Program-made: the position numbers and the translations under genes
Notes under the pieces: generated by a model
Database searches by the model: none
The model's input: only the letters and a program-made list of their open reading frames with translations
Told to the model about the DNA's origin: nothing
Assembly (NCBI RefSeq): GCF_024741815.1
Contig: NZ_CP102951.1
Coordinates: 3,858,001 to 3,922,000 of the forward strand
DNA length: 64,000 bases
Direction: 5' to 3'
DNA from: Pseudomonas sp. LS1212
GTDB lineage: Bacteria; Pseudomonadota; Gammaproteobacteria; Pseudomonadales; Pseudomonadaceae
Shown here: positions 29,591 to 38,777 of the stretch, piece by piece
How the letters are laid out: every line of letters starts with the position of its first letter
How positions within the stretch are numbered: the first letter of the stretch is position 1

Positions 29591-31006
29591 ATGAGCAAAC
29601 AAATTCCGGTACATGATGTTACCCCGCCTGCCAAGAAAGATAACAACAGCGTCGATCTCTACGCCTCCCGGGAAAAAATCTACACTCGCGCCTTCACCGG
29701 CGTCTTTCGCAACCTGCGCATGTTCGGCGGTGCCTTCCTGTTCCTGTTGTACTTCGGTACGGTCTGGCTGAACTGGGGCGGCCACCAGGCCGTCTGGTGG
29801 AACCTGCCGGAACGCAAGTTCTTCATTTTCGGTGCGACCTTCTGGCCCCAGGACTTCATCCTGCTCTCGGGCCTGTTGATCATCAGCGCCTTTGGCCTGT
29901 TCTTCATCACGGTGTACGCCGGGCGCGTCTGGTGCGGCTACACCTGCCCGCAAAGCGTCTGGACCTGGATCTTCATGTGGTGCGAAAAGGTCACCGAAGG
30001 CGACCGCAACCAGCGCATCAAACTCGACAAGGCGCCGATGAGCGCCAACAAGTTCCTGCGCAAGTTCAGCAAGCACAGCCTGTGGCTGCTGATCGGCTTC
30101 GTCACCGGGATTACCTTCGTTGGCTACTTCTCGCCGATTCGTGAACTGGTCATCGATTTCCTCACCGGGCAAGCCGATGGCTGGTCGTATTTCTGGGTCG
30201 GTTTCTTCACCCTGGCCACTTACGGCAATGCCGGCTGGCTGCGCGAACAGGTGTGCATCTACATGTGCCCGTACGCACGCTTCCAGAGCGTGATGTTCGA
30301 CAAGGACACCCTGATCGTTTCCTACGACCCGCGCCGTGGCGAAACTCGCGGCCCACGCAAGAAAGGCATCGACTACAAGGCCCAGGGCCTGGGCGATTGC
30401 ATCGACTGCACCATGTGCGTCCAGGTCTGCCCGACCGGCATCGATATTCGCGACGGCCTGCAGATCGAATGCATCGGCTGTGCAGCGTGCATCGACGCCT
30501 GCGACAGCATCATGGACAAGATGGATTATCCGCGCGGCCTGATCAGCTACACCACCGAACACAATCTTTCCGGGCAAAAAACCCATAAACTGCGCCCACG
30601 CCTGATCGGCTATGCCGTGGTATTGCTGGCGATGATCAGCCTGCTGATCGCTGCATTCTTCATGCGCTCGCTGGTTGGCTTCGACGTCAGCAAGGACCGC
30701 GTGCTCTACCGCGAGAACGCCGAAGGCCGGATCGAGAACGTCTACAGCCTGAAAATCATGAACAAGGACCAGCGCGACCATACCTATGTGCTGGATGCCA
30801 CTGGCCTGCCGGACCTCAAGCTGCAAGGCAAGCGCGAGATCCGCGTGCCCGCTGGCGAAATCGTCACCCAGCCGGTCGAACTGTCGATGGCGCCCGAGAA
30901 GCTGCCCTCGAGCACCAACGAGGTGACGTTCATCCTCAAGGATGCCGACGACGGCGACATCCATGTTGACGCCAAGAGCCGGTTCATCGGCCCGCAAATT
31001 CGATAA
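29591..31006 (+). CDS. ccoG: Cytochrome c oxidase accessory protein CcoG
   Basis: A membrane iron-sulfur protein of 471 residues (FixG/RdxA family). It has several membrane helices and two ferredoxin-like cluster sites, CIDCTMCVQVCPTG and CIGCAACIDACD, plus conserved cysteines in CGYTCPQSVW and YMCPYARFQ. CcoG is reported to reduce Cu(II) so that copper can be delivered to cbb3 oxidase. Two adjacent ATG codons (29588, 29591) are possible. First gene of ccoG-H-I-S. Confidence 0.95.
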   Translation: MSKQIPVHDVTPPAKKDNNSVDLYASREKIYTRAFTGVFRNLRMFGGAFLFLLYFGTVWLNWGGHQAVWWNLPERKFFIFGATFWPQDFILLSGLLIISAFGLFFITVYAGRVWCGYTCPQSVWTWIFMWCEKVTEGDRNQRIKLDKAPMSANKFLRKFSKHSLWLLIGFVTGITFVGYFSPIRELVIDFLTGQADGWSYFWVGFFTLATYGNAGWLREQVCIYMCPYARFQSVMFDKDTLIVSYDPRRGETRGPRKKGIDYKAQGLGDCIDCTMCVQVCPTGIDIRDGLQIECIGCAACIDACDSIMDKMDYPRGLISYTTEHNLSGQKTHKLRPRLIGYAVVLLAMISLLIAAFFMRSLVGFDVSKDRVLYRENAEGRIENVYSLKIMNKDQRDHTYVLDATGLPDLKLQGKREIRVPAGEIVTQPVELSMAPEKLPSSTNEVTFILKDADDGDIHVDAKSRFIGPQIR

Positions 31007-31017
31007 GAGAACTTTTT

Positions 31018-31551
31018 ATGCCTGCTACAGCCACCAGCCCCTGGTACAAGCATCTCTGGCCATGGATCATCATCGGGGTGCTCGCCACATCGGTGGTCCT
31101 GAGCCTGACTATGGTGACCATTGCGGTGAACAACCCGGACAACCTGGTCAACGACAACTACTACGAGGCCGGCAAGGGCATCAACCGCTCGCTGGACCGC
31201 GAGTTGCTCGGGCAAACCCTCAAGCTGCGCGCCAGCGTGCACCTGGATGAACTGACCGGCGAAGTCGACTTGCGCCTCAATGGCCAGAGCCAGCCGCAGA
31301 CCCTGGAACTGAACCTGATCTCGCCGACCCAGCCGGAGAAAGACCGCAGGATCGTCCTGACCCGCAGCGAGACCGAGACGGGTCGCTACATCGGCCAGTT
31401 GAACGACAAGGTCGAGGGGCGGCGCTTTGTCGAGCTGCTCGGCAGCCAGGATGAACACATCTGGCGGTTGTTCGAAGAAGAGCAGGTCGGTCATGACAAG
31501 ACGCTGCTGCTCGGTGACGAGCCCTTGCAAGGTGCCGAAGACTTGAAATAA
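31018..31551 (+). CDS. ccoH: CcoH/FixH family assembly protein
   Basis: A 177-residue protein with a single N-terminal helix (about 14-38, WPWIIIGVLATSVVLSLTMV) and a periplasmic domain of the FixH type (NPDNLVNDNYYEAGKGINRS). It is needed for the maturation of cbb3 oxidase. It begins 12 bases after ccoG. Confidence 0.93.
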   Translation: MPATATSPWYKHLWPWIIIGVLATSVVLSLTMVTIAVNNPDNLVNDNYYEAGKGINRSLDRELLGQTLKLRASVHLDELTGEVDLRLNGQSQPQTLELNLISPTQPEKDRRIVLTRSETETGRYIGQLNDKVEGRRFVELLGSQDEHIWRLFEEEQVGHDKTLLLGDEPLQGAEDLK

Positions 31552-31556
31552 CACAC

Positions 31557-31660
31557 TGTAGCCGCTGCCGCAGGCTGCGCCCGACCGCAAAGCGGGCGCA
31601 AGATCTCAAGACCGCCGAAAGCCCCTGCGGGGCTCAGCGCAGCCTTCGGCAGCGGCTACA
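31557..31660. repeat. Long imperfect inverted repeat (GTAGCCGCTGCCG family)
   Basis: Arms TGTAGCCGCTGCCGCAGGCT and CAGCCTTCGGCAGCGGCTAC face each other; AAAGCGGGCGCAAGATCTCA and CCCCTGCGGGG lie between. It sits between ccoH and ccoI, inside the assembly operon, and could form a large RNA hairpin in the mRNA. Confidence 0.85.
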
Positions 31661-31688
31661 AGGTTCGCGTGAACTTTCGAAAGACGCC

Positions 31689-34172
31689 ATGACCACTCCA
31701 ACCCCCTGCTTCCACTGCGCCCTGCCCGTCCCCAACGGCAGCCGCTTCACCGCCACCGTCCTGGGCCAGCCCCGCGAGTTCTGCTGCCCGGGCTGTCAGG
31801 CCGTGGCCGAAGCGATCGTGGCCGGCAACCTGGAAAGCTATTACCAGCACCGCAGCGAAGCTTCGGCCAACCCGCAAGCCTTGCCCGTGCAATTGGTCGA
31901 TGAGCTGGCCCTGTACGACCGCGCCGATGTGCAGCAGCCTTTCGTGCGGCATGCCGGCGAACTGGCCGAGACCACCCTGCTGATCGAAGGCATCAGCTGC
32001 GCGGCCTGCGGCTGGCTGATCGAAAAACACCTGCGCAGCTTGCCCGCCGTGGCTGAAGCGCGCCTGAACCTGTCCAACCATCGCCTGCACGTGCAATGGG
32101 CCGACAGCCAATTGCCCTTGAGCCAGGTCCTGACCGAGCTGCGCCAGATCGGCTACGCCGCCCACCCGTACCAGGCCGATCGCGCCGCCGAGCAATTGGC
32201 CAGCGAAAACCGCACGGCCCTGCGCCAGCTCGGCGTCGCCGGGCTGCTGTGGTTCCAGGCGATGATGGCGACCATGGCCACCTGGCCCGAATTCAATATC
32301 GACCTGAGCCCGGAGATGCATACCATCCTGCGCTGGGTCGCGCTGTTCCTGACCACGCCCATTGTGTTCTACAGCTGCGCCCCCTTCTTTCGCGGCGCCG
32401 CACGCGACCTGCGCACCCGCCACCTGACCATGGACGTCTCGGTCTCCCTGGCCATCGGCGGGGCTTACATCGCCGGGATCTGGACAGCGATCACCGGCAC
32501 CGGCGAGCTGTACTTCGACGCCGTCGGCATGTTCGCCCTGTTCCTGCTGGCCGGACGCTACCTGGAACGGCGTGCCCGCGAGCGCACGGCAGCCGCCACC
32601 GCGCAACTGGTCAACCTGCTGCCGGCTTCCTGCCTGCGCCTGGACGCGCAAGGGCACAGCGAACGAATCCTGCTGCGTGAGTTGCAACTGGGCGACCGGG
32701 TGCTGGTCCACCCAGGCTCGGTCCTGCCCGCCGACGGGCGAATTCTCACTGGCCAATCAAGCATCGACGAATCCCTGCTCACCGGTGAGTACCTGCCGCA
32801 ACCGCGCAGCCCGGGTGATGCTGTCACCGCCGGCACCCTTAACGTCGAAGGGGCGCTGACCGTGGAAGTCCAGGCCCTGGGCCAGGACACCCGGCTGTCG
32901 GCCATCGTCCGCCTGCTGGAGCGGGCCCAGGCGGAAAAACCCCGCCTGGCAGAAATCGCCGACCGTGCCGCGCAATGGTTCCTGTTGATTTCGCTGATTG
33001 CGGCAGCCGCCATCGGCCTGCTCTGGTGGCAGCTGGACCCGTCGCGCGCGTTCTGGATCGTCCTGGCCATGCTGGTCGCGACTTGCCCCTGCGCACTCTC
33101 GCTGGCAACGCCGACCGCCCTGACCGCCGCTACCGGCACCCTGCACAAGCTCGGCCTGCTGCTGACCCGCGGGCATGTGCTGGAAGGCCTGAACCAGATC
33201 GACACGGTGATTTTCGACAAGACCGGCACCCTCACCGAAGGCCGCCTGGCCTTGCGCGCCATTCGCCCATTGACAGCGCTCGACGCCGAGCGCTGCCTGA
33301 TGTTGGCCGCCGCCCTGGAAAACCGCTCCGAACATCCGATCGCCCGCGCGTTCGGGCGCGCCAGCGAAGCCGCCGAAGATGTCTTGAGCACACCGGGGCT
33401 GGGCCTGGAGGGCCTGGTCGGCGGCCAGCGCTTGCGCATCGGCCAACCGGCCTTCGTCTGCGCGCTCAGCGGTTGCCCGGTTCCGCCGATGCCTGATGAG
33501 GCCGGGCAATGGCTGCTGCTGGGTGACACCCAAGGTGCACTGGCCTGGTTCGTCCTTGACGACCGCCTGCGCAGCGATGCCCCCGCCCTGCTCGCCGCCT
33601 GCAAGGCACGCGGCTGGAAAACCCTGTTGCTGTCCGGCGACAGCTCGCCGATGGTTGCCAGCGTGGCTGCCGAACTGGGCTTCGACGAGGCGCGCGGTGG
33701 CTTGCGCCCCGACGACAAGTTGCAAGTGCTGCAAAGCCTTCACCAGCAAGGCCGCAAGGTGCTGATGCTCGGCGACGGGGTCAACGATGTGCCCGTGCTG
33801 GCCGCAGCCGACATCAGCATCGCCATGGGTTCGGCCACGGACCTGGCGAAAACCAGCGCCGACGCGGTACTGCTGTCCAACCGTCTCGATGCACTGGTCC
33901 ATGCCATCACGCTGGCCCGCCGCACCCGGCGTGTAATCATCGAGAATCTTCTTTGGGCGGGGTTGTACAATGGGCTCATGTTGCCGTTCGCCGCGCTGGG
34001 CTGGATCACACCGGTCTGGGCCGCCGTCGGCATGTCCATCAGCTCGCTGACCGTGGTTGTCAACGCCCTGCGCCTGACCCGCATGAAGGGCCTGCAGCAC
34101 GCCACCCAGCCAGTCGCCGGCCACGCGCCGGTCGCCGCCCAGGAGTCCCCATGCCCGCGCTCTACGTCATGA
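31689..34172 (+). CDS. ccoI: Cu(I)-translocating P1B-type ATPase for cbb3 assembly
   Basis: An 827-residue copper pump (FixI/CopA2). The N-terminus has the extra cysteine motifs of this subfamily (CFHCALPVP, FCCPGCQAV) and a metal-binding domain with ISCAACGWL. The ion path is CPC in ATCPCALSLA, the phosphorylation site DKTGTLTEG, and the hinge GDGVNDVPVLA. It exports copper slowly for insertion into cbb3 oxidase rather than for detoxification. Its 3' end overlaps ccoS by 22 bases. Confidence 0.96.
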   Translation: MTTPTPCFHCALPVPNGSRFTATVLGQPREFCCPGCQAVAEAIVAGNLESYYQHRSEASANPQALPVQLVDELALYDRADVQQPFVRHAGELAETTLLIEGISCAACGWLIEKHLRSLPAVAEARLNLSNHRLHVQWADSQLPLSQVLTELRQIGYAAHPYQADRAAEQLASENRTALRQLGVAGLLWFQAMMATMATWPEFNIDLSPEMHTILRWVALFLTTPIVFYSCAPFFRGAARDLRTRHLTMDVSVSLAIGGAYIAGIWTAITGTGELYFDAVGMFALFLLAGRYLERRARERTAAATAQLVNLLPASCLRLDAQGHSERILLRELQLGDRVLVHPGSVLPADGRILTGQSSIDESLLTGEYLPQPRSPGDAVTAGTLNVEGALTVEVQALGQDTRLSAIVRLLERAQAEKPRLAEIADRAAQWFLLISLIAAAAIGLLWWQLDPSRAFWIVLAMLVATCPCALSLATPTALTAATGTLHKLGLLLTRGHVLEGLNQIDTVIFDKTGTLTEGRLALRAIRPLTALDAERCLMLAAALENRSEHPIARAFGRASEAAEDVLSTPGLGLEGLVGGQRLRIGQPAFVCALSGCPVPPMPDEAGQWLLLGDTQGALAWFVLDDRLRSDAPALLAACKARGWKTLLLSGDSSPMVASVAAELGFDEARGGLRPDDKLQVLQSLHQQGRKVLMLGDGVNDVPVLAAADISIAMGSATDLAKTSADAVLLSNRLDALVHAITLARRTRRVIIENLLWAGLYNGLMLPFAALGWITPVWAAVGMSISSLTVVVNALRLTRMKGLQHATQPVAGHAPVAAQESPCPRSTS

Positions 34173-34369
34173 TTCCGGCCGCGCTGCTGATTGTCGCCGT
34201 CGCCGTCTACATCTTTTTCTGGGCGGTCGACAGCGGCCAGTACGATGACCTCGATGGTCCGGCCCACAGCATCCTCTTCGACGATCAGGACCCCAAGCAC
34301 CAGGCCGCCGTCGACGAAGCCAGCCAGACCAGCCCCAAGCCCGGGGACGAGACCCCGCCTCGTGCTTGA
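34151..34369 (+). CDS. ccoS: cbb3-type oxidase assembly protein CcoS
   Basis: A 72-residue protein with one N-terminal helix and the family motif FFWAVDSGQYDDLDGPAHSI. CcoS is required for cofactor insertion into CcoN. It starts at 34151 inside the end of ccoI, 10 bases after an AGGAG site (34141), and its stop lies just past the GTG start of the next gene. Confidence 0.94.
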   Translation: MPALYVMIPAALLIVAVAVYIFFWAVDSGQYDDLDGPAHSILFDDQDPKHQAAVDEASQTSPKPGDETPPRA

Positions 34370-35045
34370 ACTGGCGCCACTGCTGGTTTCAGCGGTTATC
34401 CTCGGGCTGCTCGGCGGCGGTCACTGCCTGGGCATGTGCGGCGGCCTGATGGGCGCCCTGACCCTGGCCATCCCAAAGGATCAACGCAGTCGCCGCTTTC
34501 GCCTGCTGCTGGCCTACAACCTGGGGCGGATCCTCAGCTATACCTGCGCGGGCCTGCTCATCGGCCTGGCCGGCTGGGCAGTGGCCAGCAGCCCGGCGGC
34601 GATGCTCATGCGGGTGATTGCCGCGCTGCTGCTGATCGCCATGGGCCTGTACCTGGCGGGCTGGTGGAGCGGCCTGACCCGCATCGAAAGCCTGGGGCGC
34701 GGTTTGTGGCGGCATATCCAGCCCGTCGCCAATCGCCTGCTGCCGGTCTCCAGCCTGCCCCGGGCGCTACTGTTGGGAGCCCTCTGGGGCTGGCTGCCCT
34801 GCGGCCTGGTCTACAGCACCCTGCTCTGGGCCGCGAGCCAGGGCAACGCGCTCGACAGCGCGGCGCTGATGCTCGCGTTCGGGTTGGGAACCTGGCCGGT
34901 GCTGTTGGCCACCGGGCTTGCCGCCGAACGCACCAGCGCGCTGCTGCGCCAGCGTGGCGTGCGCATCGCCGGCGGTCTGCTGGTGATCCTGTTTGGTCTC
35001 TGGACCCTGCCAGGGCCGCACCAGCACTGGCTGATGGGCCACTGA
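34362..35045 (+). CDS. Sulfite exporter TauE/SafE-like membrane protein
   Basis: A 227-residue protein of about six helices, opening LELAPLLVSAVILGLLGGGH and CLGMCGGLMGALTLA, the mark of the short DsbD-like/TauE group found after ccoS in many genomes (PA1547 position in P. aeruginosa). The second motif GWLPCGLVYSTLLW carries another conserved cysteine. Relatives act in copper or haem handling for cbb3 assembly. The start is the GTG at 34362, which overlaps the ccoS stop by 8 bases. Confidence 0.85.
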   Translation: MLELAPLLVSAVILGLLGGGHCLGMCGGLMGALTLAIPKDQRSRRFRLLLAYNLGRILSYTCAGLLIGLAGWAVASSPAAMLMRVIAALLLIAMGLYLAGWWSGLTRIESLGRGLWRHIQPVANRLLPVSSLPRALLLGALWGWLPCGLVYSTLLWAASQGNALDSAALMLAFGLGTWPVLLATGLAAERTSALLRQRGVRIAGGLLVILFGLWTLPGPHQHWLMGH

Positions 35046-35052
35046 CCCGCCC

Positions 35053-35066
35053 TTGATGCAAGTCAA
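35053..35066 (+). promoter_or_regulatory. ANR/FNR box of hemN
   Basis: TTGATGCAAGTCAA is a close match to the ANR consensus TTGAT-N4-ATCAA, with one change in the right half. It is centred about 70 bases before the hemN start, a good place to activate a promoter. Anr itself is encoded just after hemN. Confidence 0.88.
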
Positions 35067-35129
35067 CACGACCGCGGACGCGGCTCCCTAGACTGTGGCA
35101 AACCGCTAGCCACACCTGGGAATGTCCAC

Positions 35130-36512
35130 ATGCTCGACGCACTTCGTTGGGACGCTGATCTGATCCGCCGCTATGACCTGGCGGGGCCGCGCTATACCTC
35201 CTACCCGACTGCGGTGCAGTTCCACAGCCAGGTCAGCAGTTTCGACCTGCTGCATGCCCTGCGCGAGAGCCGCAAGGCGGTGCGCCCGTTGTCGCTGTAC
35301 GTGCACGTGCCGTTCTGCGCGAACATCTGCTACTACTGCGCCTGCAACAAGGTCATCACCAAGGACCGCGGCCGCGCCCAGCCCTACCTGCAAGCGCTCG
35401 AGCAGGAAATCCGATTGATCGGCTGCCACCTGGATCCCGGGCAGAAAGTCGAGCAATTGCATTTCGGTGGCGGCACCCCGACCTTTCTCAGCCACGATGA
35501 ACTGCGCCAGTTGATGGCTCACCTGCGCCAGCATTTCAACCTGCTGGACGACGACACCGGCGACTACGGGATCGAGATCGACCCGCGCGAAGCCGACTGG
35601 TCGACCATGGGCCTGCTGCGCCAGTTGGGCTTCAACCGGGTCAGCCTGGGCCTCCAGGACCTTGACCCGCTGGTGCAACGCTATATCAATCGCCTGCAGA
35701 GCCTGGACCAGACCCGCGCCATCGTGGAAGCCGCGCGCACCCTGCAATTTCGCTCGATCAATATCGACCTGATCTACGGCCTGCCCAAACAGACTGCGGA
35801 GGGCTTTGCGCGCACGGTCGAAGAAGTGATCAAGCTTCAACCCGACCGGCTCTCGGTGTTCAACTACGCTCACCTGCCCGAGCGCTTCATGCCCCAGCGC
35901 CGGATCGACGCCAGTCACCTGCCGTTGCCTGCGATCAAGCTGCAGATGCTGCACAACACCATCGAACAGCTGACCCGGGCCGGTTATCGTTACATCGGCA
36001 TGGATCACTTCGCCCTGCCCGATGATGAACTGGCCATCGCCCAGGAGGAGTCGACCCTGCAACGCAATTTTCAGGGGTACACCACCCACGGCCACTGCGA
36101 CCTGATCGGCCTCGGGGTTTCGGCCATCAGCCAGATCGGCGACCTGTACAGCCAGAACCGCAGCGATCTCAATGACTACCAGGGCAGCCTGGCCAGCGCC
36201 CAACTGCCCACCAGCCGAGGGCTGGTAGCCTGTGACGACGATCGGCTGCGACGCGAAGTCATCCAGCAATTGATCTGTCATTTCGAACTGGATTTCGAGA
36301 CCATCGAGCAGGCCTTCAACATTGATTTTCGCGGTTACTTTGCTGCTCAGTGGCCAGCGCTGCAGCAGATGGCCAACGATGGCCTGATCACGCTGAACGC
36401 CAAGGGCATTGAAATCCTGCCGGCAGGACGATTGCTGGCCCGGTCAGTGTGCATGGTCTTCGATGCCTACCTTCAAGAGCAGAATCGCCAGCGCTTTTCA
36501 CGGGTGATCTGA
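35130..36512 (+). CDS. hemN: Oxygen-independent coproporphyrinogen III oxidase
   Basis: A 460-residue radical SAM enzyme that decarboxylates coproporphyrinogen III in haem synthesis without oxygen. The N-terminal LIRRYDLAGPRYTSYPTAVQ is the HemN trip-wire region. The cluster motif is CANICYYCACNK (CxxxCxxCxC), and HFGGGTPTFL and ERFMPQRRI are family signatures. An ANR box precedes it and anr follows, so the gene should be induced when oxygen is low. Confidence 0.96.
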   Translation: MLDALRWDADLIRRYDLAGPRYTSYPTAVQFHSQVSSFDLLHALRESRKAVRPLSLYVHVPFCANICYYCACNKVITKDRGRAQPYLQALEQEIRLIGCHLDPGQKVEQLHFGGGTPTFLSHDELRQLMAHLRQHFNLLDDDTGDYGIEIDPREADWSTMGLLRQLGFNRVSLGLQDLDPLVQRYINRLQSLDQTRAIVEAARTLQFRSINIDLIYGLPKQTAEGFARTVEEVIKLQPDRLSVFNYAHLPERFMPQRRIDASHLPLPAIKLQMLHNTIEQLTRAGYRYIGMDHFALPDDELAIAQEESTLQRNFQGYTTHGHCDLIGLGVSAISQIGDLYSQNRSDLNDYQGSLASAQLPTSRGLVACDDDRLRREVIQQLICHFELDFETIEQAFNIDFRGYFAAQWPALQQMANDGLITLNAKGIEILPAGRLLARSVCMVFDAYLQEQNRQRFSRVI

Positions 36513-36612
36513 ACTCAGGAAGCCTTGCACCAAAACAGCGCGCACTGGCCGGAACAAGCGTCCCTGGGTTACCCTTACAACTTATGTGTGTTTTCCCACA
36601 AGGATCGAAGAA

Positions 36613-37347
36613 ATGTCCGAGCCAGTTAAGCTGCGCAGTCACAACCAGGCCCACTGCAAGGATTGCAGCCTGGCGCCTCTGTGCCTGCCGCTTTCATTGA
36701 ACCTGGAAGATATGGATGCCCTGGATGAAATCGTCAAACGTGGCCGTCCCCTGAAAAAAGGCGAGTTCCTGTTTCGCCAGGGTGACGATTTCGGTTCGGT
36801 CTACGCCGTACGCTCCGGCGCCTTGAAGACCTTCAGCCTCAGCGACAGCGGCGAAGAACAGATCACCGGCTTTCACTTGCCCAGCGAACTGGTCGGCCTG
36901 TCGGGCATGGACACCGAAACCTATCCGGTCTCGGCCCAGGCCCAGGAAACCACATCCGTCTGCGAAATCCCCTTCGAGCGCCTGGACGAACTGTCCGTGC
37001 AACTGCCGCAGTTGCGCCGCCAGCTCATGCGCGTGATGAGCCGCGAGATTCGCGACGACCAGCAAATGATGCTGTTGCTGTCGAAGAAAACCGCCGACGA
37101 GCGCATCGCCACCTTCCTGGTCAACCTGTCGGCACGCTTCCGTGCCCGCGGCTATTCGGCCAACCAGTTCCGCCTGAGCATGTCGCGCAACGAAATCGGC
37201 AACTACCTGGGCCTGGCGGTGGAAACCGTTTCCCGGGTGTTCACCCGCTTTCAGCAAAATGGCTTGATCGAGGCCGAAGGCAAGGAAGTGCGAATTCTCG
37301 ATCCGATACAACTTTGCGCCTTGGCCGGCGGAACGCTGGAGGGCTGA
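36613..37347 (+). CDS. anr: Anaerobic regulator Anr (FNR family)
   Basis: A 244-residue Crp/Fnr regulator that senses oxygen with a 4Fe-4S cluster. The N-terminal cysteines are in AHCKDCSLAPLCLP and the fourth in TSVCEIPFERL. A cAMP-type beta-roll (about 45-150) is followed by a helix-turn-helix with SRNEIGNYLGLAVETVSRVF, which reads TTGAT half-sites. It would control hemN and other oxygen-limited genes. A GGATCGAAG stretch lies before the start at 36613. Confidence 0.96.
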   Translation: MSEPVKLRSHNQAHCKDCSLAPLCLPLSLNLEDMDALDEIVKRGRPLKKGEFLFRQGDDFGSVYAVRSGALKTFSLSDSGEEQITGFHLPSELVGLSGMDTETYPVSAQAQETTSVCEIPFERLDELSVQLPQLRRQLMRVMSREIRDDQQMMLLLSKKTADERIATFLVNLSARFRARGYSANQFRLSMSRNEIGNYLGLAVETVSRVFTRFQQNGLIEAEGKEVRILDPIQLCALAGGTLEG

Positions 37348-37402
37348 TTGCCCTATAGGCGGGTATACTGGCGAGCATTGTGCCTGCCAGGATTGATCGA
37401 CG

Positions 37403-37951
37403 ATGGTAACCGACGCCTTCTGCCTCAAATCCCTGATCCGCCCGGTCCCGGACTTCCCCAAGCCGGGCGTGATCTTCCGTGACATCACGCCGCTGTTCCA
37501 GTCGCCTCGCGCCTTGCGCCATGTTGCCGACAGCTTCATCGAGCGTTACGTCGAAGCCGACTTCAGCCATATCGGCGCCATGGACGCGCGCGGCTTTCTG
37601 ATCGGCGCGGTCATCGCCCACCAACTGAACAAGCCGCTGATTCTGTTTCGCAAGCAAGGCAAACTGCCGGCCGAAGTGATTGCCGAGGGTTACCAGACCG
37701 AATATGGCGAAGCGTATCTGGAAGTGCATGCCGACAGCCTGTGCGAAGGCGACTCGGTGCTGATTTTCGATGACCTGATCGCTACCGGCGGCACCCTGAT
37801 CGCCGCCGCGAACCTGGTTCGGCGCATGGGCGCGCAGGTGTTCGAGGCTGCCGCGATCATCGACCTGCCGGAGCTTGGCGGATCGCAGCGGCTGGAAGCG
37901 CTTGGTATCCCGACGTTTTGCCTGACCAGCTTTGCGCTGGACGAGAAGTAG
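37403..37951 (+). CDS. apt: Adenine phosphoribosyltransferase
   Basis: A 182-residue purine-salvage enzyme that makes AMP from adenine and PRPP. FPKPGVIFRDITPLFQSP is the family N-terminus, and the PRPP loop is SVLIFDDLIATGGTLIAA. It follows anr at 55 bases. Confidence 0.96.
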   Translation: MVTDAFCLKSLIRPVPDFPKPGVIFRDITPLFQSPRALRHVADSFIERYVEADFSHIGAMDARGFLIGAVIAHQLNKPLILFRKQGKLPAEVIAEGYQTEYGEAYLEVHADSLCEGDSVLIFDDLIATGGTLIAAANLVRRMGAQVFEAAAIIDLPELGGSQRLEALGIPTFCLTSFALDEK

Positions 37952-37961
37952 TATTCTGGCC

Positions 37962-38095
37962 CCTGTGGGAGTTTATGTCGCCTGCGAGGGCCTCATCGCT
38001 GGCAAGCCAGCTCCCACAGGATGTGCATCGATTGGTGGCAAAACACAATTCTGTGGGAGCGGGCTTGCCCGCGATGCAGGCGACGCGGTCCGCCG
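37962..38095. repeat. REP cluster between apt and recR
   Basis: One inverted unit carries GTGGGAG (37965) and TCGCTGGCAAGCCAGCTCCC (37995 on). A second, beginning TGTGGGAGCGGGCTTGCCCG (38052 on), is a sequence variant. Both hold internal hairpins. They lie between convergent genes. Confidence 0.88.
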
Positions 38096-38098
38096 AAA

Positions 38099-38701
38099 TT
38101 ACAGAGATATGGGCTTACGCCCCGCAAACGAATGCGCCAATGTCCCGCCGTCCACCAGTTCCAACTCTCCTCCCAGCGGCACACCATGGGCAATGCGCGA
38201 CACAATCAGGCCCTTGTCGCCAAGCAATTGCGCGATGTAATGCGCGGTGGCTTCGCCTTCCACGGTCGGGTTGGTTGCCAGGATGACTTCAGTGAAGCTG
38301 CCCTGGGCTTCGATCCGCGCCAGCAGTTGCGGGATACCGATAGCCTCCGGCCCCAGCCCATCGAGCGGCGACAGGTGCCCCTTGAGCACGAAATAGCGCC
38401 CACGGTAACCGGTCTGCTCCACCGCATAGACGTCCATCGGCCCTTCCACCACGCACAACAGCGTGTCGTCGCGACGCGGATCGGCGCATTGCGGGCAGAG
38501 TTCTTCCTCGGTCAGCGTGCGGCATTGACGGCAATGCCCCACCCCTTCCATTGCCTGGCTGAGCGCCTGGGCCAGCCGGGTACCGCCACTGCGATCACGC
38601 TCGAGCAGTTGCAAGGCCATGCGCTGGGCGGTTTTCTGACCAACGCCCGGCAAAGTGCGCAAGGCATCGATCAGTTGGCGAATCAGTGGGCTGAAGCTCA
38701 T
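38099..38701 (-). CDS. recR: Recombination mediator protein RecR
   Basis: A 200-residue DNA-gap repair protein working with RecF and RecO. A helix-hairpin-helix (LRTLPGVGQKTAQRMALQLL), a zinc site (CRQCRTLTEEELCPQC) and a Toprim domain (LCVVEGPMDVYAVEQT) follow in order. In many bacteria recR comes directly after ybaB-dnaX; here two other genes lie between them. Confidence 0.96.
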   Translation of the reverse strand: MSFSPLIRQLIDALRTLPGVGQKTAQRMALQLLERDRSGGTRLAQALSQAMEGVGHCRQCRTLTEEELCPQCADPRRDDTLLCVVEGPMDVYAVEQTGYRGRYFVLKGHLSPLDGLGPEAIGIPQLLARIEAQGSFTEVILATNPTVEGEATAHYIAQLLGDKGLIVSRIAHGVPLGGELELVDGGTLAHSFAGRKPISL

Positions 38702-38777
38702 GGTAAAAGGCCTGACATAACAACGAGAGCGGGTTTATACCGGCGCCTGCCACCTGCGTCAAATGCGCAAGTACCGA

